Positions 1-8,096 of a stretch of DNA of 64,000 bases are shown here, piece by piece. Position numbers and translations under genes: made by a program. Origin of the DNA: Rhodoferax sp. AJA081-3 (GTDB taxonomy: Bacteria; Pseudomonadota; Gammaproteobacteria; Burkholderiales; Burkholderiaceae_C); assembly GCF_017798165.1 (NCBI RefSeq), contig NZ_CP059068.1, positions 744,001 through 808,000 of the forward strand, read 5' to 3'. A model generated the notes under the pieces. The model saw only the letters and a list, made by a program, of their open reading frames with translations, did no database searches and was not told where the DNA came from. Every line of letters starts with the position of its first letter. Within the stretch, counting starts at the first letter, position 1.

Positions 1-707
1 GACATGTCAGACGCGCTGACGCTCACCATGTCCTGCTTGAGGGCGCCCACATCGACCACGTCCAGCGCCACATAGGCACCGCGCTGTGCTTTGTAGGTAA
101 TGTTGGGCTTGTCCCACTGCACGGCCACCAGGTGCACATAGGTGAGCTGCCCTTGGCGCTCGCGCTGGGCCGACAGGGTTTGGATGCCGCCCATGGAGGC
201 GCCGGTGAACACAAACTGGCTGCGGTTGGTGGCGAGCGGCGCCTTATTGAAGGTAAAGCCATTCAGGTAACCATTCCACTTGCCCAGTTTGGCGTCTTTG
301 GTGGAGTCGTACAGCAGGGTGAAGCCCTGGGCAGTGAGCTCGGCCGCGTAGTTGCGGAACACTTCGACGCTGCTGGTCTCGCCCGGTGCCTCGTACCAGA
401 TGCGGGTACGCCGGCCCTCGGCCACCACGGGCGGGGCGGCAAACTCGCGCTTGCCGGTGCTCAGGTTGAACCTGGCAAAACTGCTGGTGGGGATGTCGAC
501 CGAATCAAACTGCTTCACGTCATAGGCCACGATGCTGGAGCCCGCATACCGTTTGATGGCCGGGTGGTCTTTGGCGCCGGACATATCCTGCGCCAGGGCC
601 ACGCCACACAGCAGACTGAACCCCAGGCCCCACCCGATACGGAGTGCGTCGCGCGCTGAAAAGCGGTAGCCGCGTCGGCAGCCGGCTTGCAATGTGGGTT
701 GAACCAT
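1..707 (-). CDS. OmpA-family protein with N-terminal DUF4892-like domain, 3' end cut by window
   Basis: The reading frame opens at an ATG on the reverse strand and runs without a stop to the window edge, giving about 235 residues. The N-terminus has a basic stretch, a hydrophobic segment (GWGLGFSLLCGVALA) and an ALA-QD cleavage site, so export is likely. The mature start (SSIVAYDVKQFDS, then RIWYEAPGETSSVEVFRNYAAEL) matches my recollection of DUF4892 domains, which usually precede an OmpA-like peptidoglycan-binding domain that would lie outside the window. The protein would be periplasmic or outer-membrane associated. The family call is from memory of the pattern; the C-terminal domain is not seen. 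Confidence 0.7.
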   Translation of the reverse strand, partial: MVQPTLQAGCRRGYRFSARDALRIGWGLGFSLLCGVALAQDMSGAKDHPAIKRYAGSSIVAYDVKQFDSVDIPTSSFARFNLSTGKREFAAPPVVAEGRRTRIWYEAPGETSSVEVFRNYAAELTAQGFTLLYDSTKDAKLGKWNGYLNGFTFNKAPLATNRSQFVFTGASMGGIQTLSAQRERQGQLTYVHLVAVQWDKPNITYKAQRGAYVALDVVDVGALKQDMVSVSASDM

Positions 708-791
708 AGTGTTGAATTTCCCTGGGTTGAACGTGCTAAAGCGCTGCTTCATTCTCTCACCATGGTCCTGGCCGACATGCGTGGCCCACGA

Positions 792-1358
792 TCAGCGTGC
801 GGATAACACCAGGGTTTGGGTAAAGGGCATAGCCCCCCCTACTTCGTAGCTCAAGGTCATAGGCTGACACGACAGGATGCGCGAAGTGCCCGCACCGAAC
901 CCCCCCGACACTGGGACGGAGATGGTTCCGAAGGAGCCGCTGACGGTGCTGGTGATGTTGTTGCTGGTCTCGGCCGTGGTCAGTACGTCGCTGCTGACCC
1001 TCCAGGTGCCGGTGACGCTGCCGGCAGTGTTGCCCGTGGCGCGTTCGCCGCTGGCGTTCATGTTGATCGTGAAGCTCGGGGTGTAGGTGTAGGTGCCGTT
1101 GGCGCGGATGTCCACAATGGCCTGGCCTGTGGTTGCGATGCTGACGAAAGCGGGCAGCGATGCCGCCGTGATTGCGCGTTGCGCCTGGTCGGCAGTCAGC
1201 AGCCATCGGCCCACCATGCACTCCTGGGTGCTAGCAAAATCGGATGGCAGCGTTGCGCCGGTGGGGGTGGTGGGGGCAGGCGCCTCGCTGCCGCCGCCAC
1301 AGGCGGCGAGCAGCACGGTCAGGGTGAGGACCGTCAGGCTGTGTGTGTAGTTCTTCAT
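792..1358 (-). CDS. Small predicted lipoprotein of unknown function
   Basis: A 188-residue protein starting MKNYTHSLTVLTLTVLLAAC followed by GGGSE: a clear signal with lipobox LAAC and Gly after the lipidated Cys, so membrane-anchored export is expected. I chose the internal ATG because AAGGAGATGCC lies directly in front of it and because the signal peptide starts there; the longer frame up to 1430 adds only an unlikely leader. The mature part is rich in Thr, Ser, Gly and Asn and contains two late Cys residues (ECMVGRW and ILSCQPM) that could form a disulfide. I do not recognise a named family. It stands alone, on the same strand as its neighbours. Confidence 0.75.
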   Translation of the reverse strand: MKNYTHSLTVLTLTVLLAACGGGSEAPAPTTPTGATLPSDFASTQECMVGRWLLTADQAQRAITAASLPAFVSIATTGQAIVDIRANGTYTYTPSFTINMNASGERATGNTAGSVTGTWRVSSDVLTTAETSNNITSTVSGSFGTISVPVSGGFGAGTSRILSCQPMTLSYEVGGAMPFTQTLVLSAR

Positions 1359-1474
1359 GGCATCTCCTTGGGTTACGGGGTGCACGGAGTCTAGAAGCGC
1401 ACGCCGTGGCCCAACAGTGCCGAAAGTCATGACTTGTTCCCGCCCGAACCGGCTGGACGGCAGCGCGCGGGCCC

Positions 1475-3265
1475 TCAGCGGGGCGGCACGCGGATTGCGT
1501 TGAGCAGGGCCTGCGCGTTCACCGGCTTGTACAGGGCTGTCAGGCCACTGTCCTGGATGCGGCGCAGCGTGTCCGGGCTGGTTTCGCCGGTGATCAACAT
1601 TGTTTGCCAGGGCGCATGCGCTGGCGCCAGGGCTGCGAGTGATCGGGCCACAGCCAGGCCATCCACGCCATGGGCCAGGCGCATGTCGCAGATCACCGTC
1701 TCAAAGGGCGCCTGGTCGGCATGCGCTTGCGCAATGGCGGCGCGCGCCTGCGCCTCGTCGCGCACACTCACCAACTCCACCTTGAAGCTGTGCAACAAGG
1801 CGGTCACGGCCACCGAAATGCTCACCTCGTCATCAATGAGCAGGACCCGTTTTGGCAGTTGTGCATTGTGGAGGGGTGCGGTATCGGCGGCCATAGGCCC
1901 GGCGGGCAGAGAGGGGATGGACGCCTGCACGAGCCGAATCCTGAAGCGACTGCCGCGACCGGGGCGCGAATGCACTTCCATCGGATGTTCCAACAAGCTT
2001 GCGAGACGGTGAACCACCGACAAACCCAAGCCCAAACCACGGCTGCGATCACGGCCAGGGTTGTCGACCTGAAAGAACTCATCGAAGACACGCTGCTGGA
2101 GCTCAGGAGCGATGCCAATACCGGTATCGACCACATCCAGCCAGACCTCGGGCCCGCGCTGGCGTGCCACGATCAGCACCCCACCCTGCTCGGTATATTT
2201 GATGGCGTTGTCCACCAGGTTGGAGACCAGCCGCTGCAGCAAAAAGGCGTCGCTCTGCACCCATAACGCACTGGTGCGCAAGCGCAACTGCAAGCCTTTT
2301 TCTTCGGCCCGGGCGGCGAAGATGGCACCCAGCGATTGCAGTACCGGTTGCAAGGGGATCGGACTCTTGGTCGCGTGCACGCCACCCGCGTCGAGCTGAG
2401 AGACATCCAGCATGGCGTCCAGCGAATCAGAAAGTGCGCGCACGGCACCCATCAAATGCCGCGCATTCACACCCTGCGGGTGCGCGTGCAACTCGCGTTC
2501 GAGCACAGCGCCGAACAGGGAGATGGCGTGCAGGGGCTGGCGCATGTCGTGGTTGGCGGCAGCCAGGAAGCGAGTCTTCTCGGTGTCGCTGCGCACTACC
2601 TGGTCGACCTGTTGCGCCAGACGCCCCGCCAGCGACTGGTTCTCGAACTGACTGCGGATCATGCGCAGCGCGGACTCGTGCTGCTGGCGCGCATAGTGGA
2701 GCGTAACGGCCATGTTGAGCAGGCAGGACAGCGCCAGGAAACTGCTCAACACCGTGCCTTGCCAGGCCAGGTTGGCGGCCAGGCCCAGCGTCATCGGTAT
2801 CACAAAACACTTCACCGAAGACATTGAAATGGTCAGCGACGGGGCGCCCACATTGCTGAGCGTCAGAATCAGGATCATCATCAATGCGCTGGCATCCAGA
2901 TTGTCCCCAGGCGGTACGGCCCAGGGCAATAGCCCCCAGATCACACTGAAAGCCAGCATCTCCCACGCATGCCGGCGGCGCCATTGACTGGCATGTGTGG
3001 TCAGGCCCAAGGGATCGCGGTCAAATGCCCGGCCTTGCAGCGGGATCAACAAACGCACGGCGAAGTGAAGGCCGTACCACAGCAATATGGTCTGCGCAGG
3101 CCACAACCAGTACAGCAAAACACTGGTACCCAGTGCAAACACCGCGCCGGCAATGGAGGATGAGAGGTAGGTGGCAAAAAGTGCCTTGACTTGCGCGCTG
3201 AGGATATGCGCTTGAAGCCGCTGCTCCTCCGCGTCTGTGTCGCGACTGATCGCAGATTTACGCAT
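1475..3265 (-). CDS. Hybrid sensor histidine kinase with C-terminal receiver
   Basis: A 596-residue membrane kinase. Residues about 30-200 hold several hydrophobic helices with no large periplasmic domain. The HisKA H-box is AAANHDMRQPLHAI with the phosphorylatable His near residue 239; the ATPase domain follows, with an N-box around 350 (VDNAIKY) and DTGIGI near 380. A receiver domain starts at about 473 (VLLIDDE), with Asp near 527 (ICDMRL) and Lys near 580, so phosphotransfer to its own receiver is possible. It begins 4 nt after the end of the upstream LuxR-type regulator, so the two form an operon and probably one signalling system. The stimulus is unknown. Confidence 0.9.
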   Translation of the reverse strand: MRKSAISRDTDAEEQRLQAHILSAQVKALFATYLSSSIAGAVFALGTSVLLYWLWPAQTILLWYGLHFAVRLLIPLQGRAFDRDPLGLTTHASQWRRRHAWEMLAFSVIWGLLPWAVPPGDNLDASALMMILILTLSNVGAPSLTISMSSVKCFVIPMTLGLAANLAWQGTVLSSFLALSCLLNMAVTLHYARQQHESALRMIRSQFENQSLAGRLAQQVDQVVRSDTEKTRFLAAANHDMRQPLHAISLFGAVLERELHAHPQGVNARHLMGAVRALSDSLDAMLDVSQLDAGGVHATKSPIPLQPVLQSLGAIFAARAEEKGLQLRLRTSALWVQSDAFLLQRLVSNLVDNAIKYTEQGGVLIVARQRGPEVWLDVVDTGIGIAPELQQRVFDEFFQVDNPGRDRSRGLGLGLSVVHRLASLLEHPMEVHSRPGRGSRFRIRLVQASIPSLPAGPMAADTAPLHNAQLPKRVLLIDDEVSISVAVTALLHSFKVELVSVRDEAQARAAIAQAHADQAPFETVICDMRLAHGVDGLAVARSLAALAPAHAPWQTMLITGETSPDTLRRIQDSGLTALYKPVNAQALLNAIRVPPR

Positions 3266-3269
3266 GGAC

Positions 3270-3959
3270 TTACCTTAACAGTGTGAGAAGTTGCGAGCGG
3301 GAGCGAACGCCAAAGCTCAGCAACAACTGGGAGATGTGGTTTTTCACGGTGCCTTCCGACAGGCACACACGCTCGGCAATTTCGCGGTTGGACAAACCGC
3401 TGAGCAGCGCGTCCAGCACCTGCGATTGCCTGGCACTCAGTTGTACGACCATACCGCTGCTGCTGCGGATCGTTCGATTGGGGCCACGCTCATCACCAAG
3501 GACTTGTGTGGGGCTCGGTTCGATGCTTTTGTCGATGGCGCGGTGAGCGGACAGCTGGCAGACAAAGTCCAGCACTTCCTGCATATGTCCGTTTTTGCTC
3601 AGGTAAGCCTGCGCGCCGAGGTTGAGCGCCTGTCGTTGGGTGTAGGGGTCGGAGTTGCCGGAAATTACTGCCACAGGGGCATCCGGAAAGCGCCGCAGGA
3701 AGGTCTGCAGACCCAGCAGACCGTGGGCATCTGGCAGGTGCAGGTCCAGCAATACCAGGTGAACATGGGCGCGCTGTTGGGCATAGGTGTCCATCGCCCG
3801 AGCTAGCGAGGCAGCCTCGAACCACACCAGCGCGCACGGCAAGGTGCGCGCATACGAATCAAGCAGAGTCTTCAGGCCCAGTCGCACCAAATCGTGATCG
3901 TCAACGACCAAGACCCCCATGCCGAGGCGGTCTTCATTGTTGACGGTGGCATGGATCAT
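3270..3959 (-). CDS. LuxR/NarL-family response regulator
   Basis: A 229-residue regulator from the chosen ATG (MIHATVNNEDRLG). The receiver domain shows VLVVDDHD, the phosphoacceptor in LLDLHLPD and the conserved Lys in YLSKNG. The C-terminal helix-turn-helix is of the LuxR type (LSARQSQVLDALLSGLSNREIAERVCLSEGTVKNHI). It precedes the hybrid kinase gene and is probably its output. The frame could be extended 13 residues upstream to 3998, but those residues run into a nested inverted repeat and add nothing to the receiver fold. Target genes cannot be read from the sequence. Confidence 0.9.
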   Translation of the reverse strand: MIHATVNNEDRLGMGVLVVDDHDLVRLGLKTLLDSYARTLPCALVWFEAASLARAMDTYAQQRAHVHLVLLDLHLPDAHGLLGLQTFLRRFPDAPVAVISGNSDPYTQRQALNLGAQAYLSKNGHMQEVLDFVCQLSAHRAIDKSIEPSPTQVLGDERGPNRTIRSSSGMVVQLSARQSQVLDALLSGLSNREIAERVCLSEGTVKNHISQLLLSFGVRSRSQLLTLLR

Positions 3960-3982
3960 GATCGACCCATAATACGCGGGGC

Positions 3983-4023
3983 CTGATCGGCCGGACAAGT
4001 GACAAAAGTCACGAGCCGATCAG
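3983..4023. repeat. Nested inverted repeat between acyl-CoA dehydrogenase end and response-regulator start
   Basis: CTGATCGGC at 3983-3991 is matched by GCCGATCAG at 4015-4023, and inside them GTGAC-AAAA-GTCAC forms a second stem (3999-4012). It lies 12 nt after the acyl-CoA dehydrogenase stop and 24 nt before the regulator start, all on the reverse strand. There is no run of T, so a standard intrinsic terminator is doubtful. It could be an operator or an RNA hairpin in the regulator leader. Confidence 0.6.
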
Positions 4024-4035
4024 AACCCCAAAGCC

Positions 4036-5859
4036 TCACGCCATCTGGAACAGTTCCTGCGGCATCTGCATCACCGCACTGGTGGGTGCCAGTGCCGCGC
4101 TGTAGTGGCCATCTGCACGGGGCAGCAGGCGCGCAAAGTAGAACTCTGCCGTCTGGATCTTGGCGGTGTAGAAGTCGTTGGACTCCTTGCCCTTGCCGCT
4201 GGCCAGCAGCTCGGCGGCCTTGGATGCTTGCAGCGCCCAGAAGTAGGCCATCATCACAAAGCCGGAGTACATCAGGTAGTCCACGCTGGATGAACCCACC
4301 TGCTCGCGGTCCTTGGACGCGCGCAGCATGATGAGTGTGGTCAGCACATTCCACTGCGCCGTGCGGCGCGCCAGCGTGCGCATCATCTGACCCATGGGCG
4401 TGCGTTGCAGCGAATAGGGCTTGATCAGGCGCAGCATGGTGGCGCTGAAATCGCGCACACACTTGCCCTTGGTATTGAGCAACACCTTGCGGCCCAGCAG
4501 GTCCAGCGCCTGGATGCCGGTTGTGCCTTCGTACAGCGTGGAGATGCGGGCATCGCGCGCAATCTGCTCCATGCCGTGTTCACCGATGTAGCCGTGGCCG
4601 CCAAACACCTGGATGCCCAGGTTGGCCGCTTCCAGGCCCATCTCGGTCAAAAAGCCCTTGAGGATGGGCGTGTAGAAACCCAGTTCGTCGTCGTACTTCT
4701 TGTACTTGGCCTGGTCGCCTTCCGTCACGGCGTTGAACATCTTGTCGGCGATTTTGGAAGCGCCGTAGACCATGGCCCGGCCGCCTTCGGCAATGGCTTT
4801 TTGTGTGAGCAACATGCGGCGCACATCGGGGTGCCAGATCAAGGCATCCGCCACTTGTTCAGGTTCTTTTTTGCCGGACAGCGCGCGCATGGAGCGGCGC
4901 TCTTGGGCGTAGGGCAACGCGCCCTGGAAGGACAGCTCGGCATGGGCCACACCCTGGATGGCGGTGCCGATGCGGGCCGTATTCATAAAGGTGAACATGG
5001 CTTCCAGCCCCTTGTTGGGCTCGCCAATCAGGGTGCCGATGGCGCCGTCAAAGTTCAATACAGCCGTCGCATTGGCGGCGATGCCCATCTTGTGCTCCAG
5101 CGAACCGGTGTTGACGCCGTTGCGATCACCCACGGTGCCGTCAGCTGCCACCGCAAACTTGGGGACCACAAACAGCGAGATACCGCGTGTGCCTTCTGGA
5201 GCCCCCGGCAGGCGGGCCAGCACGATGTGCACGATGTTTTTCGCCAGGTCGTGGTCGCCAGACGAGATAAAAATCTTGGTGCCGGTCAGCGCGTAGGTGC
5301 CATCCGCTTGTGGCTCGGCGCGGGTCTTGACCTGGGCCAGGTCGGTGCCGCACTGGGGTTCGGTCAGGCACATGGTGCCGGTCCATTCGCCCGCAACCAG
5401 GCGGGGCAAGTAGACCGTCTTAATGGCGTCGGTGCCGTATTGCAGCAGCGTGTTGATGCAACCGATGCTCAGGCCGGGGTACATGTTGAACGACCAGTTG
5501 GCCGCGCCCATCATTTCCGACTTCATCAGGTTCAGCGACATGGGCAGGCCCTGGCCGCCGTACTCCACGGGGAAGGACAGGCCTTGCCAGCCACCGGCGA
5601 TGAATTCTGCGTAGGCTTCCTTGAAACCCTTGGGCGTGGTGACCACACCGTCGTTCAACTGGCAGCCTTCCTTGTCGCCGGATGCGTTCAGCGGCGCCAG
5701 CACCTCTTCACACAGCGTGGCCGCGCCTTCCAGAATGGCGTCGACCATCTCGGGTGTGGCGTCGGCGCCGTTGGACAGCGTGCCGTAATGCTGGGGGTAG
5801 TCCAGCACTTCGTTAATCAAAAAGCGCATGTCGCGCAGGGGGGCTTTGTATTGCAGCAT
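4036..5859 (-). CDS. Acyl-CoA dehydrogenase, long (about 600-residue) type
   Basis: A 607-residue flavoenzyme of the long acyl-CoA dehydrogenase class that also contains 3-methylmercaptopropionyl-CoA dehydrogenase. It would oxidise acyl-CoA to enoyl-CoA and pass electrons to ETF. The start MLQYKAPLRDMRFLINEVLDY is typical of the class; the open frame extends further upstream but only through the end of the thiolase gene. Recognisable pieces are the middle-domain motif CLTEPQCGTDLAQVKTRA and the C-terminal FGGHGYIGEHGMEQIARDARISTLYEGTTGIQALDL. It sits 8 nt after the thiolase stop, as last gene of a beta-oxidation operon. Chain-length specificity is not evident. Confidence 0.93.
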   Translation of the reverse strand: MLQYKAPLRDMRFLINEVLDYPQHYGTLSNGADATPEMVDAILEGAATLCEEVLAPLNASGDKEGCQLNDGVVTTPKGFKEAYAEFIAGGWQGLSFPVEYGGQGLPMSLNLMKSEMMGAANWSFNMYPGLSIGCINTLLQYGTDAIKTVYLPRLVAGEWTGTMCLTEPQCGTDLAQVKTRAEPQADGTYALTGTKIFISSGDHDLAKNIVHIVLARLPGAPEGTRGISLFVVPKFAVAADGTVGDRNGVNTGSLEHKMGIAANATAVLNFDGAIGTLIGEPNKGLEAMFTFMNTARIGTAIQGVAHAELSFQGALPYAQERRSMRALSGKKEPEQVADALIWHPDVRRMLLTQKAIAEGGRAMVYGASKIADKMFNAVTEGDQAKYKKYDDELGFYTPILKGFLTEMGLEAANLGIQVFGGHGYIGEHGMEQIARDARISTLYEGTTGIQALDLLGRKVLLNTKGKCVRDFSATMLRLIKPYSLQRTPMGQMMRTLARRTAQWNVLTTLIMLRASKDREQVGSSSVDYLMYSGFVMMAYFWALQASKAAELLASGKGKESNDFYTAKIQTAEFYFARLLPRADGHYSAALAPTSAVMQMPQELFQMA

Positions 5860-5867
5860 GGCGAGAA

Positions 5868-7163
5868 TTACCTTTCGATGATGGCGACAACGCCCTGGCC
5901 ACCTGCGGCGCAGATGGAGATCAAACCGCGGCCGGAGCCCTTTTGCGCCAGCATCTTGGCCAGCGTGGCCACAATGCGACCGCCGGTTGCGGCAAAGGGG
6001 TGACCCGCTGCAAGCGAGCTGCCGTTGACGTTGAGTTTGCTCATGTCGATCTTGCCCAGCGGCTTGGACAGGCCCAACTGGTTCTTGCAGAACACCTTGT
6101 CTTGCCAGGCGTTCAGCGTGCACAACACCTGGGCGGCAAAGGCTTCGTGGATCTCGTAGTAGTCAAAGTCTTGCAGCGTGAGGCCAGCGCGCGCCAGCAT
6201 GCGCGGCACAGCGTAGGCCGGGGCCATCAGCAAGCCTTCTTTCTTGTCGAAGAAGTCCACGGCAGCAACTTCGCTGAAGGTGATGTAGGCCTGCACTGGC
6301 AGGTTATGCGCGGCGGCCCACTCTTCGCTGGCCAGCAGCACGGCGGATGCGCCGTCGGTCAGCGGTGTGGAGTTGCCGGCCGTCAAGGTGCCCTGGCCCG
6401 GTGCGACTTTCTTGTCGAACACGGGTTTCAGCGACCGCAGCTTTTCAATCGTCAGGTCGGCGCGCAGGTTGTTGTCTTTGGTCACACCCTTGAACGGTGT
6501 CATCAGGTCGGTGAAGAAACCCTGGTCGTAGGCCTTGGCAAGGTTCTGGTGGCTCTTCAGCGCCAGTTCGTCTTGGGCTTCACGGGGAACGGCCCATTCA
6601 CGCGCCATGATCTCGGCGTGTTCACCCATGGAGAAACCGGTGCGTGGCTCGCCGTTTCGGGGCAAGGCGGGCTTGAGCAGCATGGAGGGACGCACACGCG
6701 CGGCAATCGCCAGACGCTGCGCACCGGTCTTGGCGCGGGACAGGTCCAAGAGGATCTTGCGCAGCTTTTCGTTCAGCGCAATCGGTGCGTCGGAGGTGGT
6801 ATCCACACCGCCGGCAATGCCGGACTCGATATGGCCCAAGGCGATCTTGTTGGCCACGATCATCGCCGCCTCCAGGCCGGTGCCGCAGGCTTGCTGGATG
6901 TCAAAGGCCGGTGTCTCGCGCGCCAGCGTGGTGGACAACACGGATTCGCGCACCAGGTTGAAGTCACGCGAATGTTTCATCACCGCACCGGCAACCACGT
7001 CGCCCAGGCGTTCGCCGTGCAGGTTAAAACGGTCCACCAGGCCCTGCAGCGTGGCGGTCAGCATCTCCTGGTTGGAGGCTTGGGAATAAACGGTGTTGGA
7101 GCGGGCAAAAGGAATGCGGTTGCCGCCCAGAATGGCGACGCGGCGAATGGAGGGAGTTGTCAT
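5868..7163 (-). CDS. Acetyl-CoA C-acyltransferase (thiolase, FadI-like)
   Basis: A 431-residue thiolase. The nucleophilic Cys is in IQQACGTGLEAAM, the catalytic His in SLAAGHPFAATGGR and the second Cys in ISICAAGGQGVVAII; EIHEAFAAQ is also present. I chose the ATG giving MTTPSIRRVAILGGNRIPF, with AAGGA upstream. It would cleave 3-ketoacyl-CoA with CoA, the last step of fatty-acid oxidation, together with the dehydrogenase downstream and the hydratase and reductase upstream in the same operon. A biosynthetic direction (acetoacetyl-CoA formation) cannot be excluded from sequence, but the neighbours favour degradation. Confidence 0.93.
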   Translation of the reverse strand: MTTPSIRRVAILGGNRIPFARSNTVYSQASNQEMLTATLQGLVDRFNLHGERLGDVVAGAVMKHSRDFNLVRESVLSTTLARETPAFDIQQACGTGLEAAMIVANKIALGHIESGIAGGVDTTSDAPIALNEKLRKILLDLSRAKTGAQRLAIAARVRPSMLLKPALPRNGEPRTGFSMGEHAEIMAREWAVPREAQDELALKSHQNLAKAYDQGFFTDLMTPFKGVTKDNNLRADLTIEKLRSLKPVFDKKVAPGQGTLTAGNSTPLTDGASAVLLASEEWAAAHNLPVQAYITFSEVAAVDFFDKKEGLLMAPAYAVPRMLARAGLTLQDFDYYEIHEAFAAQVLCTLNAWQDKVFCKNQLGLSKPLGKIDMSKLNVNGSSLAAGHPFAATGGRIVATLAKMLAQKGSGRGLISICAAGGQGVVAIIER

Positions 7164-7228
7164 GGTGTTGTTCCTTGCGTATTGCAAAACAAAATAAAAG
7201 ACTGGTTCGCAGGGCGTTTGCTACAGTT

Positions 7229-8092
7229 TTAGTAGCTAAGTTGGCCGCGCAGATGGGGGCGCATGCCCTTTTTGTCGCGCACTTCAAACTGCGCACCGTG
7301 GGCGGAGCGTTCGGTCCATAGCGCGGCGCGACCAGGCAGCAGCAGCGGTGTCTTGAACTCCACGGCGGCCGAGGCCTGCTCCAGCGGATCCGCCGGCAGC
7401 AGGTAGGACAAGGCGCGTGCCTTGGTCCACATGCCATGTGCAATGGCGCGTTTGAAGCCAAACAGCTTGGCGGTGATGGCCGTCAGGTGGATGGGGTTGC
7501 GGTCACCCGACACGGCGCCATAACTGCGGCCAATGTCGGCAGGCGCCGTAAATTCGGTCTGGCATGACAGCGATGTGTCCAGCGCCAGCTGGCTGGTGAA
7601 GGGCTGGCCCGATGTTTCCTTGACACCCACGCGCAGCAGGCTTTGTGTGGCGCTCCAGACCAGCTCACCATCGCGCAGGATGCGCAGGTCCAGCGTAAAA
7701 CCCTGGCCTTTTTCGTGGGTGAACAGTTCGCCCGTGCCCATCTCGATCCGCACCGTGTCACCGGCGCGCAATTGCTTGCGCTGCGCAATGCTGTTGGCCA
7801 AATGCACCGTGCCCATGGCGGGCCAGGGGCATTCGGGTGAGCACATATACGCCGTCACCAGCGGGAAGGTCAGCATTTGCGGGTAGATCAGCGGCACACC
7901 TTGTGATGCGCTGAAGCCGCACAGTGCGGCATAACGCGCGATGTGTTGGGCATCCAGCGTGACGCTGGGGATGGCCAGCTCGACCTTGGGCAAGGTCTTG
8001 ACCAGGCCGGGGCGCTTGCCACCCGTGCCCAGGGCACGGAAGAAGGTGGCCGCCAGGCTGGGGGAGCCGGTGATGTCTTGGGTTGTAGTCAT
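7229..8092 (-). CDS. MaoC-like enoyl-CoA hydratase/dehydratase
   Basis: A 287-residue protein whose C-terminal half carries the hot-dog-fold hydratase signature (GDRNPIHLTAITAKLFGFKRAIAHGMWTKA, with the Asp and His used in hydratase catalysis). The N-terminal half looks like a second, non-catalytic hot-dog repeat. It would hydrate trans-2-enoyl-CoA, linking the dehydrogenase and reductase steps. I chose the ATG at 8092; a TTG at 8107 would overlap the reductase gene. About 65 nt separate it from the thiolase start, with a weak 5-bp GCTAC/GTAGC hairpin just after the stop. Confidence 0.9.
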   Translation of the reverse strand: MTTTQDITGSPSLAATFFRALGTGGKRPGLVKTLPKVELAIPSVTLDAQHIARYAALCGFSASQGVPLIYPQMLTFPLVTAYMCSPECPWPAMGTVHLANSIAQRKQLRAGDTVRIEMGTGELFTHEKGQGFTLDLRILRDGELVWSATQSLLRVGVKETSGQPFTSQLALDTSLSCQTEFTAPADIGRSYGAVSGDRNPIHLTAITAKLFGFKRAIAHGMWTKARALSYLLPADPLEQASAAVEFKTPLLLPGRAALWTERSAHGAQFEVRDKKGMRPHLRGQLSY

Positions 8093-8096
8093 AGTT

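Noticed and set aside
821..850. ATAGCCCCCC sequence resembling the TAGCCCCCG repeat head
   Set aside because: Inside the lipoprotein gene with no further similarity to the repeat beyond the C run; likely chance, as is GCAATAGCCCCCAG near 2925.
4405..6003. Open frame of 532 codons on the + strand opposite the acyl-CoA dehydrogenase
   Set aside because: Composition (His, Gln and Arg-rich, no domain) is that of a complementary-frame artefact in GC-rich coding DNA; the opposite strand holds a clear enzyme.
7208..7236. Hairpin GCTAC-AGTTTTA-GTAGC after the MaoC gene
   Set aside because: Only 5 bp of stem and it lies inside an operon that continues into the thiolase gene; too weak to call a terminator.
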